From Streptomyces sp. GS7 (GTDB taxonomy: Bacteria; Actinomycetota; Actinomycetes; Streptomycetales; Streptomycetaceae): a stretch of DNA of 64,000 nucleotides. The position numbers and the translations under genes were made by a program. The notes below the pieces were generated by a model that searched no databases, was not told the DNA's origin, and worked only from the letters and a program-made list of their open reading frames with translations. The stretch spans positions 3,341,501 to 3,405,500 of the forward strand of contig NZ_CP047146.1 in the NCBI RefSeq assembly GCF_009834125.1, read 5' to 3'. This document shows, piece after piece, positions 9,755 through 18,654 of the stretch; the stretch's first letter is position 1, and each line of letters opens with the position of its first letter.

Positions 9755-10531
9755 CTAGCCGAGGCGCCGGCCCTCGTCCGCCGCCGCCCGGATCAGCACG
9801 TCGGTCAGCTCGCCGGGCCGGGACAGCATCGGGTAGTGCCCGGTGTCCAGGTCGAAGAAGCCGACCCGGGGTTCGGTGAGGATCGCGTAGCGGGGGTCGC
9901 CGGTGGCCACCAGGGCTTCCAGGGTGGCGATGCTCGTGCCGTGGGCGGTGCAGAACACGCCGGTGGCCGGCATCTCGGCCGCCGCGCCGGTGAGTCGCAG
10001 CGGCCGGGTCAGGGTGGCCAGCGGCTGCGGCGCGGCAAGCCGCTCCAGCCGCTCCCGGGCAGCGGGCGTCACGCCGGCGAGGCTGCCCCACAGCTGCTCG
10101 TCGGCGAGCGGGGGCGGCGGGAGCCGCCATCCCGCGCCGAGCTCCTCGGCCCGCCGCAGCAGCCGGTCCCGTACCACCGGGTCGGGCATCACGTCGAACC
10201 CCGTGTCGCCGTCGGCCGGCATGCCGGTGTCCAGGTAGACGACCCGGCCGACCCGGTCCGGGCGGCGGTCGGCGGCGCCCAGGGCGGGGAGCAGGCCGTA
10301 GCAGTGCCCCACGACCACCGCGTCCCTCGGCTGTTCATGGTCCAGCACCTGCACGACGTCCTCGACGTGCGTGTCCAGGTCCGTCTCCCGGCCGGCCAGA
10401 TGGCGCCGGTCGCCCATCCCCGTGAGCGTCACCGGGTAGGCGTCGTGCCCCCGCTCCCGGAGCCGCGCGGCGACCTCGCGCCAGATCCAGCCGCCGGTGT
10501 AGCCCCCCGATACCAGAACGAACGAGGTCAT
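9755..10531 (-). CDS. Alpha/beta hydrolase with Cys at nucleophile position
   Basis: The 258-residue protein is a single alpha/beta hydrolase domain similar to plant-esterase/salicylate-esterase-like bacterial hydrolases (start FVLVSGGYTGGWIW, end DTGHYPMLSRP giving the catalytic His). The nucleophile elbow reads VVGHCYG: Cys77 instead of the usual Ser. Ser-to-Cys hydrolases exist (dienelactone hydrolase type), so activity is possible but specificity is unknown. ATG start is preceded by AAGGAGCAAGG. Confidence 0.82.
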   Translation of the reverse strand: MTSFVLVSGGYTGGWIWREVAARLRERGHDAYPVTLTGMGDRRHLAGRETDLDTHVEDVVQVLDHEQPRDAVVVGHCYGLLPALGAADRRPDRVGRVVYLDTGMPADGDTGFDVMPDPVVRDRLLRRAEELGAGWRLPPPPLADEQLWGSLAGVTPAARERLERLAAPQPLATLTRPLRLTGAAAEMPATGVFCTAHGTSIATLEALVATGDPRYAILTEPRVGFFDLDTGHYPMLSRPGELTDVLIRAAADEGRRLG

Positions 10532-10807
10532 CCTTGCTCCTTGTCGTCGTGACGGTGCCCGGCTCGCCGTGGCGGACGCGGCGCGCCGGGCGGTGACCGG
10601 CCGCGTCTGCCGGGACCGTAGAAGCTCCCGCTACGGGAGATTCAAGGCCGCGGGCCGGCGCGGGGACGACCGGAGCGGCGACCGGAGTTCGTCCGGCGGC
10701 TTGTGCACCACCCGTTCAAGCCGCCGGGCCCGTCGACTACAGTTGAGGAATTCCGCTATTCAACAGATGAACGCGATGGCCGGTCGGCCTGAACGCGGAG
10801 GGCATGC
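10532..10807. other. Intergenic region with small hairpin
   Basis: This 276-nt gap separates the hydrolase start from a small + strand gene. It carries a perfect short hairpin CTCCCG-CTA-CGGGAG (10625-10639) and, near 10738-10770, an AT-richer stretch (GTTGAGGAATTCCGC) that may hold the promoter of the small gene. No other gene is supported here. Confidence 0.5.
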
Positions 10808-11008
10808 GTGGGCGGTTTCGCCGAGTCGGTTCGGGAACGGGTGCGTGCGGCACGGGCCGCCGTCGCGGCGGCGCGGACGGCGGACGACGCCTATGCCCTG
10901 GCCGTCGCGGAGGACGAGCTGGACGACGCGCTGCGGATCGCGCGCAGCGTCGGCGTCGACCCCGACGGCGGGAACGCGTCCGGTGCGCAGGGCGGGGCGG
11001 CCGAGTGA
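10808..11008 (+). CDS. Small helical hypothetical protein
   Basis: A 66-residue protein starting at GTG with GGAGGG seven bases upstream. It is almost wholly helical and charged (ESVRERVRAARAAVAAA, then DDAYALAVAEDELDDAL), resembling small Streptomyces proteins of unknown function that may form a helical hairpin. No cysteine, membrane segment or signal peptide. Function unknown. Confidence 0.65.
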   Translation: MGGFAESVRERVRAARAAVAAARTADDAYALAVAEDELDDALRIARSVGVDPDGGNASGAQGGAAE

Positions 11009-11070
11009 GCGGCGCGGCGGCGCGGGCGGCTCGCACCGCGTGCGGCGCCACCGGATCCGGGTGACCGCCG

Positions 11071-11484
11071 ATGGCCGGCGCACCGCGACGTAAAGGACCG
11101 CCGCCGTGGCGCGCGGTCCGCTCCCGCACCTGCATACCCACGGCCTCCCGTGCGGGCACCGCACGGCCCTGCCGGGGGCGCCACCACCTCGGCCCCGGCG
11201 CGCTGCGCCCGCCGCGCGGACACCGGCGCGCCTGCCCGGAGATCGCCGCCCGCCATCTGACGTCCCCGCGCTGCGGCGTCCGGCGGGCCCGGGTCACCGC
11301 CGTCCGCCCCGGCACCCGGCTGGCGCGGCTGCCCGGCACCGTCCTGGTGACCCACCGGACGGCGACGTACGAGGCGGCCCGGCGCAGCCTGTGGATACGG
11401 GTGCTGTTCGCCGTCGCGGTCACCAACCTGGTGCTGGCCTTCCTGGCGATGGTGGTCTACCTGGGACGGCACGCGGGCACCTGA
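11071..11484 (+). CDS. Hypothetical C-terminally anchored membrane protein
   Basis: The 137-residue frame has consistent third-position GC. The first half is Arg/Pro/Cys-rich (Cys21, Cys34, Cys55, Cys68 in the reading), the second half ends with one clear transmembrane helix (WIRVLFAVAVTNLVLAFLA) near the C-terminus, giving a tail-anchored topology. The exact start is uncertain because the N-terminal composition is atypical. No family recognised; it lies between the small helical protein and a convergent CDP-alcohol phosphatidyltransferase. Confidence 0.55.
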   Translation: MAGAPRRKGPPPWRAVRSRTCIPTASRAGTARPCRGRHHLGPGALRPPRGHRRACPEIAARHLTSPRCGVRRARVTAVRPGTRLARLPGTVLVTHRTATYEAARRSLWIRVLFAVAVTNLVLAFLAMVVYLGRHAGT

Positions 11485-11503
11485 CCCCCGTCGCCCCGGC
11501 CGC

Positions 11504-12223
11504 TCACCCCGGCTCCCGGGCCCGCCACAGCCACACCGCATCCCGTCCGAACGACCACACCAGCAGGGCCAGTGCCCCCGCCACCGCGCCGAACTCCGCC
11601 TCCCGCGGCACGATCCCGGCCGCCGCCACCACCAGCACGATCCCCTGGCACGCCGCCACCGTCTTGCGTGCCGTGCTGTGCGGCAGCGCGGCGCGCAGCC
11701 AGGGCAGCGCCCAGGACGCGACGACGAAGGCGTAGCGCATCGCGCCGATGGCCGTCACCCAAGGGCCCAGCGCCTTCGCGACGTACACGCTCAGCACCAG
11801 GATCAGGAACGCGTCGACCTCCATGTCGAAGCGGGCCCCCAGCGGCGTCGCCGTCCCGGTACGCCGGGCCACCCGGCCGTCCACCGCGTCCAGGACCAGC
11901 GCGACGGTGGCCAGTCCGATCAGCGCCGTCACCGCGGGCCGCCGGCCGAAGGAGTCGGCGACCAGCGCGGTCACCCCGCCGACCAGCGTGGCGCGGGCCA
12001 GGGTGACGCGGTTGGCCGGACCGAACGAGTCCGGCCAGGACCGGCACAGCGCGCGGGTGAGCGTGGCCACGGTGGCCACCGCGAAGACGGACCCCGCCAG
12101 CCACCCCGCGGTCCCCAGCCCGACCGCCCGGCACAGCGCCTCCAGCAGCACCAGCTGCGCGACCGCGCCCGCGGCGGCGTCCGGGGCGAACGGCCTTGTC
12201 CCGTACTGCCGTTGTACGGCCAT
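11504..12223 (-). CDS. CDP-alcohol phosphatidyltransferase
   Basis: The 239-residue membrane protein contains the full CDP-alcohol phosphotransferase signature from Asp112 to Asp137 (DAVDGRVAR, then Gly, then D-x3-D), with five to six hydrophobic segments around it. The family transfers a phosphoalcohol from CDP-alcohol to a second alcohol, typically in phospholipid synthesis. It is divergent from a dehydrogenase that heads an orphan pterin-like cluster, and could build a lipid-linked or phospho-diester product there; this is inference from position. Confidence 0.88.
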   Translation of the reverse strand: MAVQRQYGTRPFAPDAAAGAVAQLVLLEALCRAVGLGTAGWLAGSVFAVATVATLTRALCRSWPDSFGPANRVTLARATLVGGVTALVADSFGRRPAVTALIGLATVALVLDAVDGRVARRTGTATPLGARFDMEVDAFLILVLSVYVAKALGPWVTAIGAMRYAFVVASWALPWLRAALPHSTARKTVAACQGIVLVVAAAGIVPREAEFGAVAGALALLVWSFGRDAVWLWRAREPG

Positions 12224-12346
12224 CGTGCCTCCGGGTGCGTCTGGCGGACTCGATGGGCGCCGCGTATCGTGACGGCGTCACCAAGATCCGCACCGTGCGT
12301 TCTCCAGCATCGACGACGCATCGCAACACCGTCCAGGAGGATTACG

Positions 12347-13342
12347 TTGCCGCGCGCCGCCCGGGCATTCTGGCTCGGCTCCCCAGGTCAGGGCGAGATC
12401 CGGACCGCTGACCTGCGGCGGCCCGGCGCCGGCGAGGTGCTGGTGCGCACGCTCTACTCCGGCGTGAGCCGCGGGACCGAGAGCCTGGTCTTCCGCGGCG
12501 GCGTCCCCGCGAGCCAGTACACCGCGATGCGCGCGCCGTTCCAGGAAGGCGGGTTCCCCGGGCCGGTCAAGTACGGCTATCTCAATGTGGGCGTGGTGGA
12601 GGAGGGGCCCGCCGCGCTGCTCGGTCGGACGGTCTTCTGCCTCTTCCCGCATCAGACGCGGTACGTCGTCCCGGTGGCCGCGGTGACCCCCGTCCCGGAC
12701 ACCGTGCCCGCCGCACGGGCCGTGCTGGCCGGGACCGTCGAGACCGCGGTGAACGCCCTGTGGGACGCCGCGCCGCTGCTCGGCGACCGGATCGCGGTGG
12801 TCGGCGCGGGCATGGTGGGCTGCGCGGTCGCCGCCCTGCTGGCCCGATTCCCGGCCGTCCGCGTCCAGTTGGTCGACCCCGACCCGGCGCGGGCCGCCAC
12901 CGCGGCGGCGCTCGGGGCCGGTTTCGCGCTGCCCGCGGACGCGGACGGCGACTGCGACCTCGTCGTGCACACCAGCGCCACCGAGGAGGGACTGGCCCGC
13001 GCCCTCGAACTGCTCGCCCCTGAGGGCACGGTGATCGAGCTGAGCTGGTACGGGGACCGGCGGATCAGCCTGCCGCTGGGGGAGTCCTTCCACTCCCGGC
13101 GGCTGGTCGTCCGCAGCAGCCAGGTCGGCGCGGTCGCCCCGGCCCGGCGCGCCCGCCGCACCTTCGCCGACCGGCTCGCGCTCGCCCTCGACCTGCTCGC
13201 CGACCCGGCCTTCGACGCGCTGATCACCGGCGAATCCGCCTTCGAGGAGCTGCCGTCCGTCCTGCCGCGGCTGGCCTCCGGCGAACTTCCGGCGCTGTGC
13301 CACCGCATCCGCTACCCGGCGGCCGGGCCGCTCCCGGGATAG
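12347..13342 (+). CDS. MDR-family zinc-type alcohol dehydrogenase homologue
   Basis: The start chosen is TTG 12347, six bases after AGGAGG (12335-12340). The 331-residue protein is a medium-chain dehydrogenase/reductase with the Rossmann motif VVGAGMVGCAVAALL and a shortened N-terminal catalytic domain lacking the standard structural-zinc Cys cluster. It looks like the theronine-dehydrogenase/BchC-type subset seen beside PTPS homologues in actinomycetes. It would oxidise or reduce an alcohol on a cluster intermediate. A PTPS homologue follows 51 nt downstream. Confidence 0.85.
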   Translation: MPRAARAFWLGSPGQGEIRTADLRRPGAGEVLVRTLYSGVSRGTESLVFRGGVPASQYTAMRAPFQEGGFPGPVKYGYLNVGVVEEGPAALLGRTVFCLFPHQTRYVVPVAAVTPVPDTVPAARAVLAGTVETAVNALWDAAPLLGDRIAVVGAGMVGCAVAALLARFPAVRVQLVDPDPARAATAAALGAGFALPADADGDCDLVVHTSATEEGLARALELLAPEGTVIELSWYGDRRISLPLGESFHSRRLVVRSSQVGAVAPARRARRTFADRLALALDLLADPAFDALITGESAFEELPSVLPRLASGELPALCHRIRYPAAGPLPG

Positions 13343-13393
13343 CGGCCGGCGCCGACCGAGCCATCCGCACCGCGACACCCCCCGGAGGACACC

Positions 13394-13792
13394 GTGTTCA
13401 GCATCACCGTCCGCGACCACCTGATGGTCGCCCACAGCTTCCGCGGCGCGGTCTTCGGGCCCGCGCAGCGCCTGCACGGCGCGACCTTCATCGTGGACGC
13501 CACCTTCCGCCGCCCCGAACTCGACGCCGACGACATCGTGGTCGACATCGGCCTGGCCACCCGGGAGCTGGGCGCGGTGGTCGGCGAGCTGAACTACCGC
13601 AACCTCGACGACGAACCCGCCTTCGCCGGGACCAACACCTCGACCGAGGCCCTGGCCAAGGTCATCGCCGACCGCCTGGCCGACCGGGTGCAGGCCGGCA
13701 GCCTCGGCGAGGGCGCCCGCGAACTGGCCGGGATCACCGTGACCCTGCACGAATCCCATATCGCCTGGGCCAGTTACGAGCGCACCCTGTGA
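13394..13792 (+). CDS. 6-pyruvoyl-tetrahydropterin synthase homologue, degenerate active site
   Basis: The 132-residue T-fold protein begins at GTG after GGAGG (13384-13388). Compared with true PTPS/QueD enzymes, His14 (VAHSF) and His28 (RLHGATF) are kept but the second His of the HxH zinc motif is Ala30, and the catalytic Cys expected between them is absent ([10 protein letters not shown]). The pterin-anchoring Glu120 (TLHESHIAW) is retained. From memory, the S. coelicolor homologue SCO6650 is likewise reported to lack zinc and PTPS activity. It likely binds a pterin-like ligand but does a different reaction. Confidence 0.85.
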   Translation: MFSITVRDHLMVAHSFRGAVFGPAQRLHGATFIVDATFRRPELDADDIVVDIGLATRELGAVVGELNYRNLDDEPAFAGTNTSTEALAKVIADRLADRVQAGSLGEGARELAGITVTLHESHIAWASYERTL

Positions 13793-13811
13793 CCCGGCAC
13801 GGGGCCCGCCG

Positions 13812-14930
13812 GTGACCCGCGCCGGCACCGCGGAACCGGCCCGGGTGGTGCACGTCGTGCTGCCCGGCGGCATCGCAGACCCGGCCGCGCCGAGCGGCGG
13901 CAACACCTACGACCTGCGGGTGTGCCGCGACCTCCCGGACCGGGGCTGGCGGGTCCGCCGCCTTGCGGTGCCCGGCGCCTGGCCCCGGCCGGACCGGGCC
14001 GACGCCGCCGAACTGGCCCGCCGCCTGGGCGGGTTGCCCGACGGAGCCGTGGTCCTCCTCGACGGACTGGTGGCCTGCGGCGTTCCCGACGTCCTGGCTC
14101 CCGAGGCGGCGCGGCTGCGGATGGCCGTACTGGTGCATCTGCCGCTCGCCGACGAGACCGGACTGGCTCCCGGGGTGGCGGCGGACCTGGACGCCCGCGA
14201 GCGCCGCGCCCTGCACACCGTGCGGGCGGTGATCGCCACCAGTGAGTGGGCCGCCGACCGGATCCGCGCGCATCACGGAGTGGCGGCGTCCCGGGTCGCC
14301 GTCGCCCGGCCGGGAGTTGACGCCGCGCCGCCGGCGCCGGGCACCGACGGCGCCGGCCGGCTGCTCTGCGTCGCGGCGATCACCCCGCGCAAGGGCCACC
14401 ACCGGTTGGTGGACGCCCTGCTGACCCTCGCGGACGACGTCCCGTGGACCTGCGACCTCGTCGGCGGCACCGGACGCGACGCCCGCCATGCGGACGAACT
14501 GCGTCAGCTGGTGCGGCGATCGGGCCTCGGCGGGCGGATCCGGTTCGCCGGGCCGCGGGCCGGCGCCGAGCTGGACGCGTATTACGCCGCCGCCGACCTG
14601 CTGGTGCTCACCTCGTATGCCGAGACCTACGGCATGGTGCTCACCGAGGCGCTGGCGCGCGGTGTTCCGGTGCTGGCCACGGCCGTGGACGGGGTCCCGG
14701 AAGCGGTGGGGAGAGCCGCCGACGGGAGCGTGCCCGGACTCCTCGTACCGGACGGGGAACCGGCCGCGCTCGGTGCCGCGCTGCGGGCCTGGTTCGGCGA
14801 CGCCGGGCTGCGTCAGCGGCTGAAGATCTCGGCGCGCGGACGGCGTGCCATGCTGGAGGGGTGGGAGATGACGTCGCACAGTCTGGCGCACGTGCTGGAA
14901 CGGCTCCGGGACGAGCCCTGGAGCCGGTGA
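13812..14930 (+). CDS. GT4-type glycosyltransferase (GT-B fold)
   Basis: This 372-residue protein has the two-domain GT-B layout: acceptor domain (residues 1-180, HVVLPGGIADPAAPSGGN) and donor domain with the family GT4 signature ETYGMVLTEALARGVPV, including the E-x7-E pair. It starts at GTG 13812 after GCCGGTG-rich leader, 19 nt past the PTPS stop, and its TGA overlaps the next ATG by one base. It probably adds a sugar from a nucleotide donor to the cluster product. Confidence 0.9.
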   Translation: MTRAGTAEPARVVHVVLPGGIADPAAPSGGNTYDLRVCRDLPDRGWRVRRLAVPGAWPRPDRADAAELARRLGGLPDGAVVLLDGLVACGVPDVLAPEAARLRMAVLVHLPLADETGLAPGVAADLDARERRALHTVRAVIATSEWAADRIRAHHGVAASRVAVARPGVDAAPPAPGTDGAGRLLCVAAITPRKGHHRLVDALLTLADDVPWTCDLVGGTGRDARHADELRQLVRRSGLGGRIRFAGPRAGAELDAYYAAADLLVLTSYAETYGMVLTEALARGVPVLATAVDGVPEAVGRAADGSVPGLLVPDGEPAALGAALRAWFGDAGLRQRLKISARGRRAMLEGWEMTSHSLAHVLERLRDEPWSR

Positions 14931-15811
14931 TGGGCGGGGTCGGCAGGCCGCGGTTCTGTCCGCAGTGGCTGGAGTTGCGGGAGCGGGCCGATGCCGCCGC
15001 CCGCGCGCCGGAGCTGCTGCGGCCGCTGCGCGGCTGGTCGCCCGCCCTCGACCCGGACCGGACGCCGGACCCGGACGGTCTGGTGATCCGCGACCTGGGC
15101 TGCGGTACGGGCTCCATGGGGCGCTGGCTCGCGGTCCGGCTGCCCGGTCCGCAGCACTGGGTCCTCCAGGACCACGACCCGGTGCTGCTCTCCCGGGCCG
15201 CTGTACGGATGCCGTCAACCGCCGCCGACGGCAGGCCGGTTACCGCGGTCGTGGAGCTGGGCGACCTGGCCGCGCTGACCGCCGCCGCCCTCGCGGGCAC
15301 GTCCCTGGTCACCGCCTCCGCCCTGCTCGACCTGCTCACCCGGGAGGAGCTGGAACGGGTCGCCGAGGCGTGCACCGGGGCCCGGTGCCCGGCGCTGTTC
15401 GCGCTCTCGGTCACCGGGCGGGTCGAACTCACCCCGCACGACCCCCTCGACGCCGAGATAGCCGCCGCCTTCAACGCGCATCAGCGCCGGCTGGACGGCG
15501 GACGGCGGCTGCTGGGGCCGGATGCGGGGCCGGCGGCCGTCGAGGCGTTCGAGCGGCGCGGGGCGACGGTGGTCACCCAGGCCAGCCCCTGGCGGCTGGG
15601 CGGCCCCGAGTGCGCGCTGACCGAGCAGTGGCTGCGCGGCTGGGTGGGCGCCGCCCGCGCCCAGCGGCCGGGGCTGGCACGGGCGGCCGACGCGTATCTG
15701 CGGCGGCGGCTGGAGGCGTGCGCGGCCGGGGAGTTGGGCGTCGCGGTGCACCACACCGATCTGCTGGCGCTGCCGGGCCCGTACGGCGCGGAAGGCGGGG
15801 CCGGGGGATGA
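14930..15811 (+). CDS. Class I SAM-dependent methyltransferase
   Basis: The 293-residue protein has a clear SAM-binding motif DLGCGTGSMGRWLA (about residues 54-67) and the acidic second strand QDHDPVLL, typical of small-molecule methyltransferases. The start is the ATG fused to the glycosyltransferase stop (TGATG). Homologues with this arrangement between a glycosyltransferase and a flippase-like protein suggest methylation of the same glycosylated metabolite. Confidence 0.87.
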   Translation: MGGVGRPRFCPQWLELRERADAAARAPELLRPLRGWSPALDPDRTPDPDGLVIRDLGCGTGSMGRWLAVRLPGPQHWVLQDHDPVLLSRAAVRMPSTAADGRPVTAVVELGDLAALTAAALAGTSLVTASALLDLLTREELERVAEACTGARCPALFALSVTGRVELTPHDPLDAEIAAAFNAHQRRLDGGRRLLGPDAGPAAVEAFERRGATVVTQASPWRLGGPECALTEQWLRGWVGAARAQRPGLARAADAYLRRRLEACAAGELGVAVHHTDLLALPGPYGAEGGAGG

Positions 15812-16839
15812 ACCGGCGGGTCCGGTCCTGGCTGCGGATGCTCGGGGGACTGGGCATCCTGGCGCTGCTGGTGCGCCATCTGGGATCGGCCGCCTTCCTG
15901 GACGGGCTGCGCCGGATCGACGCCGGCACGCTGCTGGCGGGGTTCGGCATCGGTGTGCTGACGACCGTCTGCAGCGCCTGGCGGTGGTGCCTGGTGGCCC
16001 GCGGCCTGGGCCTACGGCTCCCGCTCGGCCGGGCCGTCGCGGACTACTACCGGGCGCTGTTCCTGAACGCGGCGCTGCCCGGCGGCGTGCTGGGCGACGT
16101 CCACCGCGCCGTACGCCACGGCCGCGACGCCGGGGACCTGGGGCGCGGGGTGCGGGCGGTGGCGCTGGAACGGGCCGCGGGCCAGGTGGTCCTGGTCGTG
16201 GTGGGCGCGGTGGTGCTGGCCGTGCGGCCCTCGCCCGTACTGGCGCCGATCGGCCGGGCCGCGGGCGCTCCCGGGGCGGTGCGCGGGGCGCTGCTCGCGG
16301 TGGCGGGGGCGGGTGTGCTGGGCGTCGCCGTGGCCGCGCTGCTCCGCCGCCGGCGGCGGACCAGCGGGGGCGGCGGCCGGGGCGGGGGCGCCGTCCGGGC
16401 CGCGCTGGCCGAGGCGCGGCAGGCGCTGCTCGGCCGGGCCGTGTGGCCGGGCGTCGCGGTCGGCTCGGCCGTCGTACTGGCCGGATATCTCGGGATGTTC
16501 CTGCTGGCCGCCCGGGTCGCCGGGGCGCGGGCGCCGGCGGCGGAACTGGTGCCGCTGGTCGTCCTGGCGCTGCTGGCGATGGCGCTGCCGCTGAACGTCG
16601 GCGGCTGGGGGCCGCGGGAAGGCGTCGCGGCCTGGGCGTTCGGCGCCGCCGGGCTGGGCGCGGCACTGGGCCTCACCACCGCCGTGGTCTACGGCGTGCT
16701 CGCCTTCGCCGCGAGCCTGCCCGGCGCCGGGGTCCTGGTCGTCCGGTGGGCCGCGCGGCGAGGGGCCGTCCGGCGGGTCGGGGCCGGGTCCGCGGAGCCC
16801 GGCACGGCACCCGGCGGCGTTGCCGACCCGTCCCGATAG
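15808..16839 (+). CDS. Flippase-like integral membrane protein (LPG synthase TM family)
   Basis: The 343-residue protein starts at an ATG overlapping the methyltransferase stop (ATGA). It has about seven to eight hydrophobic segments and the conserved pieces LGSAAFLDGLRRID, AWRWCLVARGLG, LFLNAALPGGVLGD and NVGGWGPREGVAAW that mark the UPF0104/lysylphosphatidylglycerol-synthase transmembrane family. Such proteins move lipid-linked molecules across the membrane. Its presence implies that the pathway product is amphipathic or membrane-associated. Confidence 0.88.
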   Translation: MNRRVRSWLRMLGGLGILALLVRHLGSAAFLDGLRRIDAGTLLAGFGIGVLTTVCSAWRWCLVARGLGLRLPLGRAVADYYRALFLNAALPGGVLGDVHRAVRHGRDAGDLGRGVRAVALERAAGQVVLVVVGAVVLAVRPSPVLAPIGRAAGAPGAVRGALLAVAGAGVLGVAVAALLRRRRRTSGGGGRGGGAVRAALAEARQALLGRAVWPGVAVGSAVVLAGYLGMFLLAARVAGARAPAAELVPLVVLALLAMALPLNVGGWGPREGVAAWAFGAAGLGAALGLTTAVVYGVLAFAASLPGAGVLVVRWAARRGAVRRVGAGSAEPGTAPGGVADPSR

Positions 16840-16881
16840 CTCCTCCGTCGAGCCGCTCCGGTGCCTTGCGCCGCGCTTCGC

Positions 16882-16957
16882 CTCGGCTCTTGGGACGGCC
16901 GCCGGAAGCCGAGCCGAGCCGCACTGTCCGCCGCGGCCCTTCCGCCCCGCGGGACAG
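16882..16957. terminator. Two hairpins between convergent operons
   Basis: CTCGGCTC (16882-16889) pairs with GAGCCGAG (16911-16918), and CTGTCC (16924-16929) with GGACAG (16952-16957) extended by CCGCGG/CGCG pairing inside. They lie between the convergent flippase-like and reductase genes and could terminate each strand. Confidence 0.45.
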
Positions 16958-16960
16958 CCG

Positions 16961-17803
16961 CTACGCTCCGGCCGCCGCCCGCAGATCCAGCTCGAAGAGC
17001 GTGTCCTCGCCGAGCAGGGCCCGCCGCAGCGGCGGGCGCAGCGCGTCCCGCATCACCGGCGTACCGGGAAACCGCAGGCCGGGGACCCCGTCGCCGAGCA
17101 GCACCGGCGCGACGGTCACATACAGCCGGTCCAGCGCCCGCGCCCGCAGGAACCGCGAGACGGTCACCCCGCCCCCCTCGACCAGCACCCGGCCCAGCCC
17201 GCGGGCCGCCAGCACCGCCAGCAGCCGCCGCGGAGCGAACGCCGCGGCGTCCGGCAGCGCCAGCACCTCGACGCCGTCCCCGACGCCCTCCGCGGCCGCA
17301 TCCGGTCCCACCACCCACAGCGTCGGCGCCGCGCCGTCGGTGAACACCTGCCGCTGCCGGGGCACCCGGCCCCGTGGATCGAGGACCACCCGGACCGGAT
17401 CGCGGCCCGCGCACGCCCGTACGGTCAGCCGGGGGTCGTCCGCCACCGCGGTGCCGGCGCCGACCAGCACCGCGTCCGCCAGGGCGCGCAGCCGGTGCAG
17501 ATGCCGGCGGTCCTCCTCGCCGGTGACGTAGTCGGCGTCGCCGGTGCGGGTCGCGATGAAGCCGTCCAGGCTCTGCCCGAGCTGCCCGAACGCCACCCGG
17601 GGGCCGGCCAGGCACAGCGGCAGATAGCGCTCGGCGAGCCAGGCCGCCCCGGGCGCGGCGGCCCCCGCCCAGCGCGCCCCGCCGGCGCCGTCCGGCACCA
17701 GCCCGGCCGCCGCCGCCTCGTCCGCCGTACGGACGCGGAGCAGCCGCTCCCAGGCCGCCGCCGGGTCGACGGCCTCGGGTGCCGCGTCGGGCGCACCGGT
17801 CAT
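16961..17803 (-). CDS. RibD C-terminal-type pyrimidine/pterin reductase
   Basis: The start is ATG 17803, overlapping the upstream creatininase stop (ATGA). The 280-residue product has only the dihydrofolate-reductase-like reductase domain of RibD ([13 protein letters not shown], then [12 protein letters not shown], then [12 protein letters not shown]); the deaminase domain is absent. In riboflavin and deazaflavin synthesis this fold reduces a ribosylamino- to a ribitylamino-pyrimidine with NADPH. Here it is coupled to a creatininase-family amidohydrolase and divergent from a GTP cyclohydrolase II homologue, suggesting sequential action. Confidence 0.9.
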   Translation of the reverse strand: MTGAPDAAPEAVDPAAAWERLLRVRTADEAAAAGLVPDGAGGARWAGAAAPGAAWLAERYLPLCLAGPRVAFGQLGQSLDGFIATRTGDADYVTGEEDRRHLHRLRALADAVLVGAGTAVADDPRLTVRACAGRDPVRVVLDPRGRVPRQRQVFTDGAAPTLWVVGPDAAAEGVGDGVEVLALPDAAAFAPRRLLAVLAARGLGRVLVEGGGVTVSRFLRARALDRLYVTVAPVLLGDGVPGLRFPGTPVMRDALRPPLRRALLGEDTLFELDLRAAAGA

Positions 17804-18546
17804 CGGCCGCCGCCCAGCAGTTCGGCATACGCGCCGAACGCCTCGGCCAGCCCCGCCAGCAGCTGTGCGCCCTTCTCGGCGGAGGCCAGGGACGGGCGCC
17901 CGATGACGCCGGATTCCGTGTAGGCCGCCATGCCCAGGGTGAGCAGATGCGGCCGGTCGTCGGCGAGGTGGTCGGCCGAGGCGTAGCCGGGCCGGACGAG
18001 TTCGGGGTGCGCGTGCAGCAGAATCGACGTCTCGGTCTCGCCCGCGTGCATGTCGCTGTGCGCGGACGTTCGCACGCCCGCCCGGGAGCGGGCCGCGGCC
18101 CAGTCCGCCGATCCGGGAAAGAGCGCCATCCGCGTCCCGCCGCTCTCGTGGGATTCCTGAACGACGTTGCGCAGCACGTGGTTTCCGCCGTGGCCGTTGA
18201 CGAGGATCAGCGTGCCGGTGCCGGACCGGCGGAGCGAGGCGGCGATGTCCGTCACCACGGCGTGCAGGGTCCGCGCGGAAATGCTGACGGTTCCCGGCCA
18301 GGCGGAGTGTTCCTGGGAACAGGAGACGGTCAGCGGCGGCAGCAGCAGTACGGGGTGGCGCGCGGCGATTTCCGCGGAGACGGCGCAGGCGACGACCGTG
18401 TCGGTGGTCAACGGCAGGTGCGCGCCGTGCTGTTCGAAGCTGCCGATGGGCAGCAGCGCCATCTGGGGCCGTGCGGCGCGGACGTCCTCGGTGGTGTCCG
18501 CCGGCAGCAGGCCGGGCGGTGGACTCCGGTGGCCCGGAACGGTCAT
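17800..18546 (-). CDS. Creatininase-family amidohydrolase (possible FAPy deformylase)
   Basis: This 248-residue creatininase-fold protein keeps the metal ligands: Glu38 and His40 ([13 protein letters not shown]), Asp49, His119 (VNGHGGNH) and Glu170 (HAGETETS). The family includes creatininase and the archaeal ArfB enzyme, which removes the formyl group from FAPy, the product of GTP cyclohydrolase III-type reactions. Because the divergent ribA-like gene encodes an enzyme predicted to stop at FAPy, deformylation is the best guess for its role. Confidence 0.88.
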   Translation of the reverse strand: MTVPGHRSPPPGLLPADTTEDVRAARPQMALLPIGSFEQHGAHLPLTTDTVVACAVSAEIAARHPVLLLPPLTVSCSQEHSAWPGTVSISARTLHAVVTDIAASLRRSGTGTLILVNGHGGNHVLRNVVQESHESGGTRMALFPGSADWAAARSRAGVRTSAHSDMHAGETETSILLHAHPELVRPGYASADHLADDRPHLLTLGMAAYTESGVIGRPSLASAEKGAQLLAGLAEAFGAYAELLGGGR

Positions 18547-18654
18547 CGGCAGCTCCGATCGGTGTCAACCCGGCGGCGCCGGCGCCCAGTTGAGGGGGAT
18601 TTTCGCAGGCTGGATCGTGTACCGCTCGTTTCCGAACGCGGGTACGATCATGCC
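18547..18654. promoter_or_regulatory. Divergent promoter region
   Basis: The 108-nt gap between the divergent creatininase and GTP cyclohydrolase II homologue genes must hold both promoters. It contains the AT-richer segment GATTTTCGCAGG and CTGGATCGTGTACC; no clear inverted repeat was seen. Confidence 0.45.
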
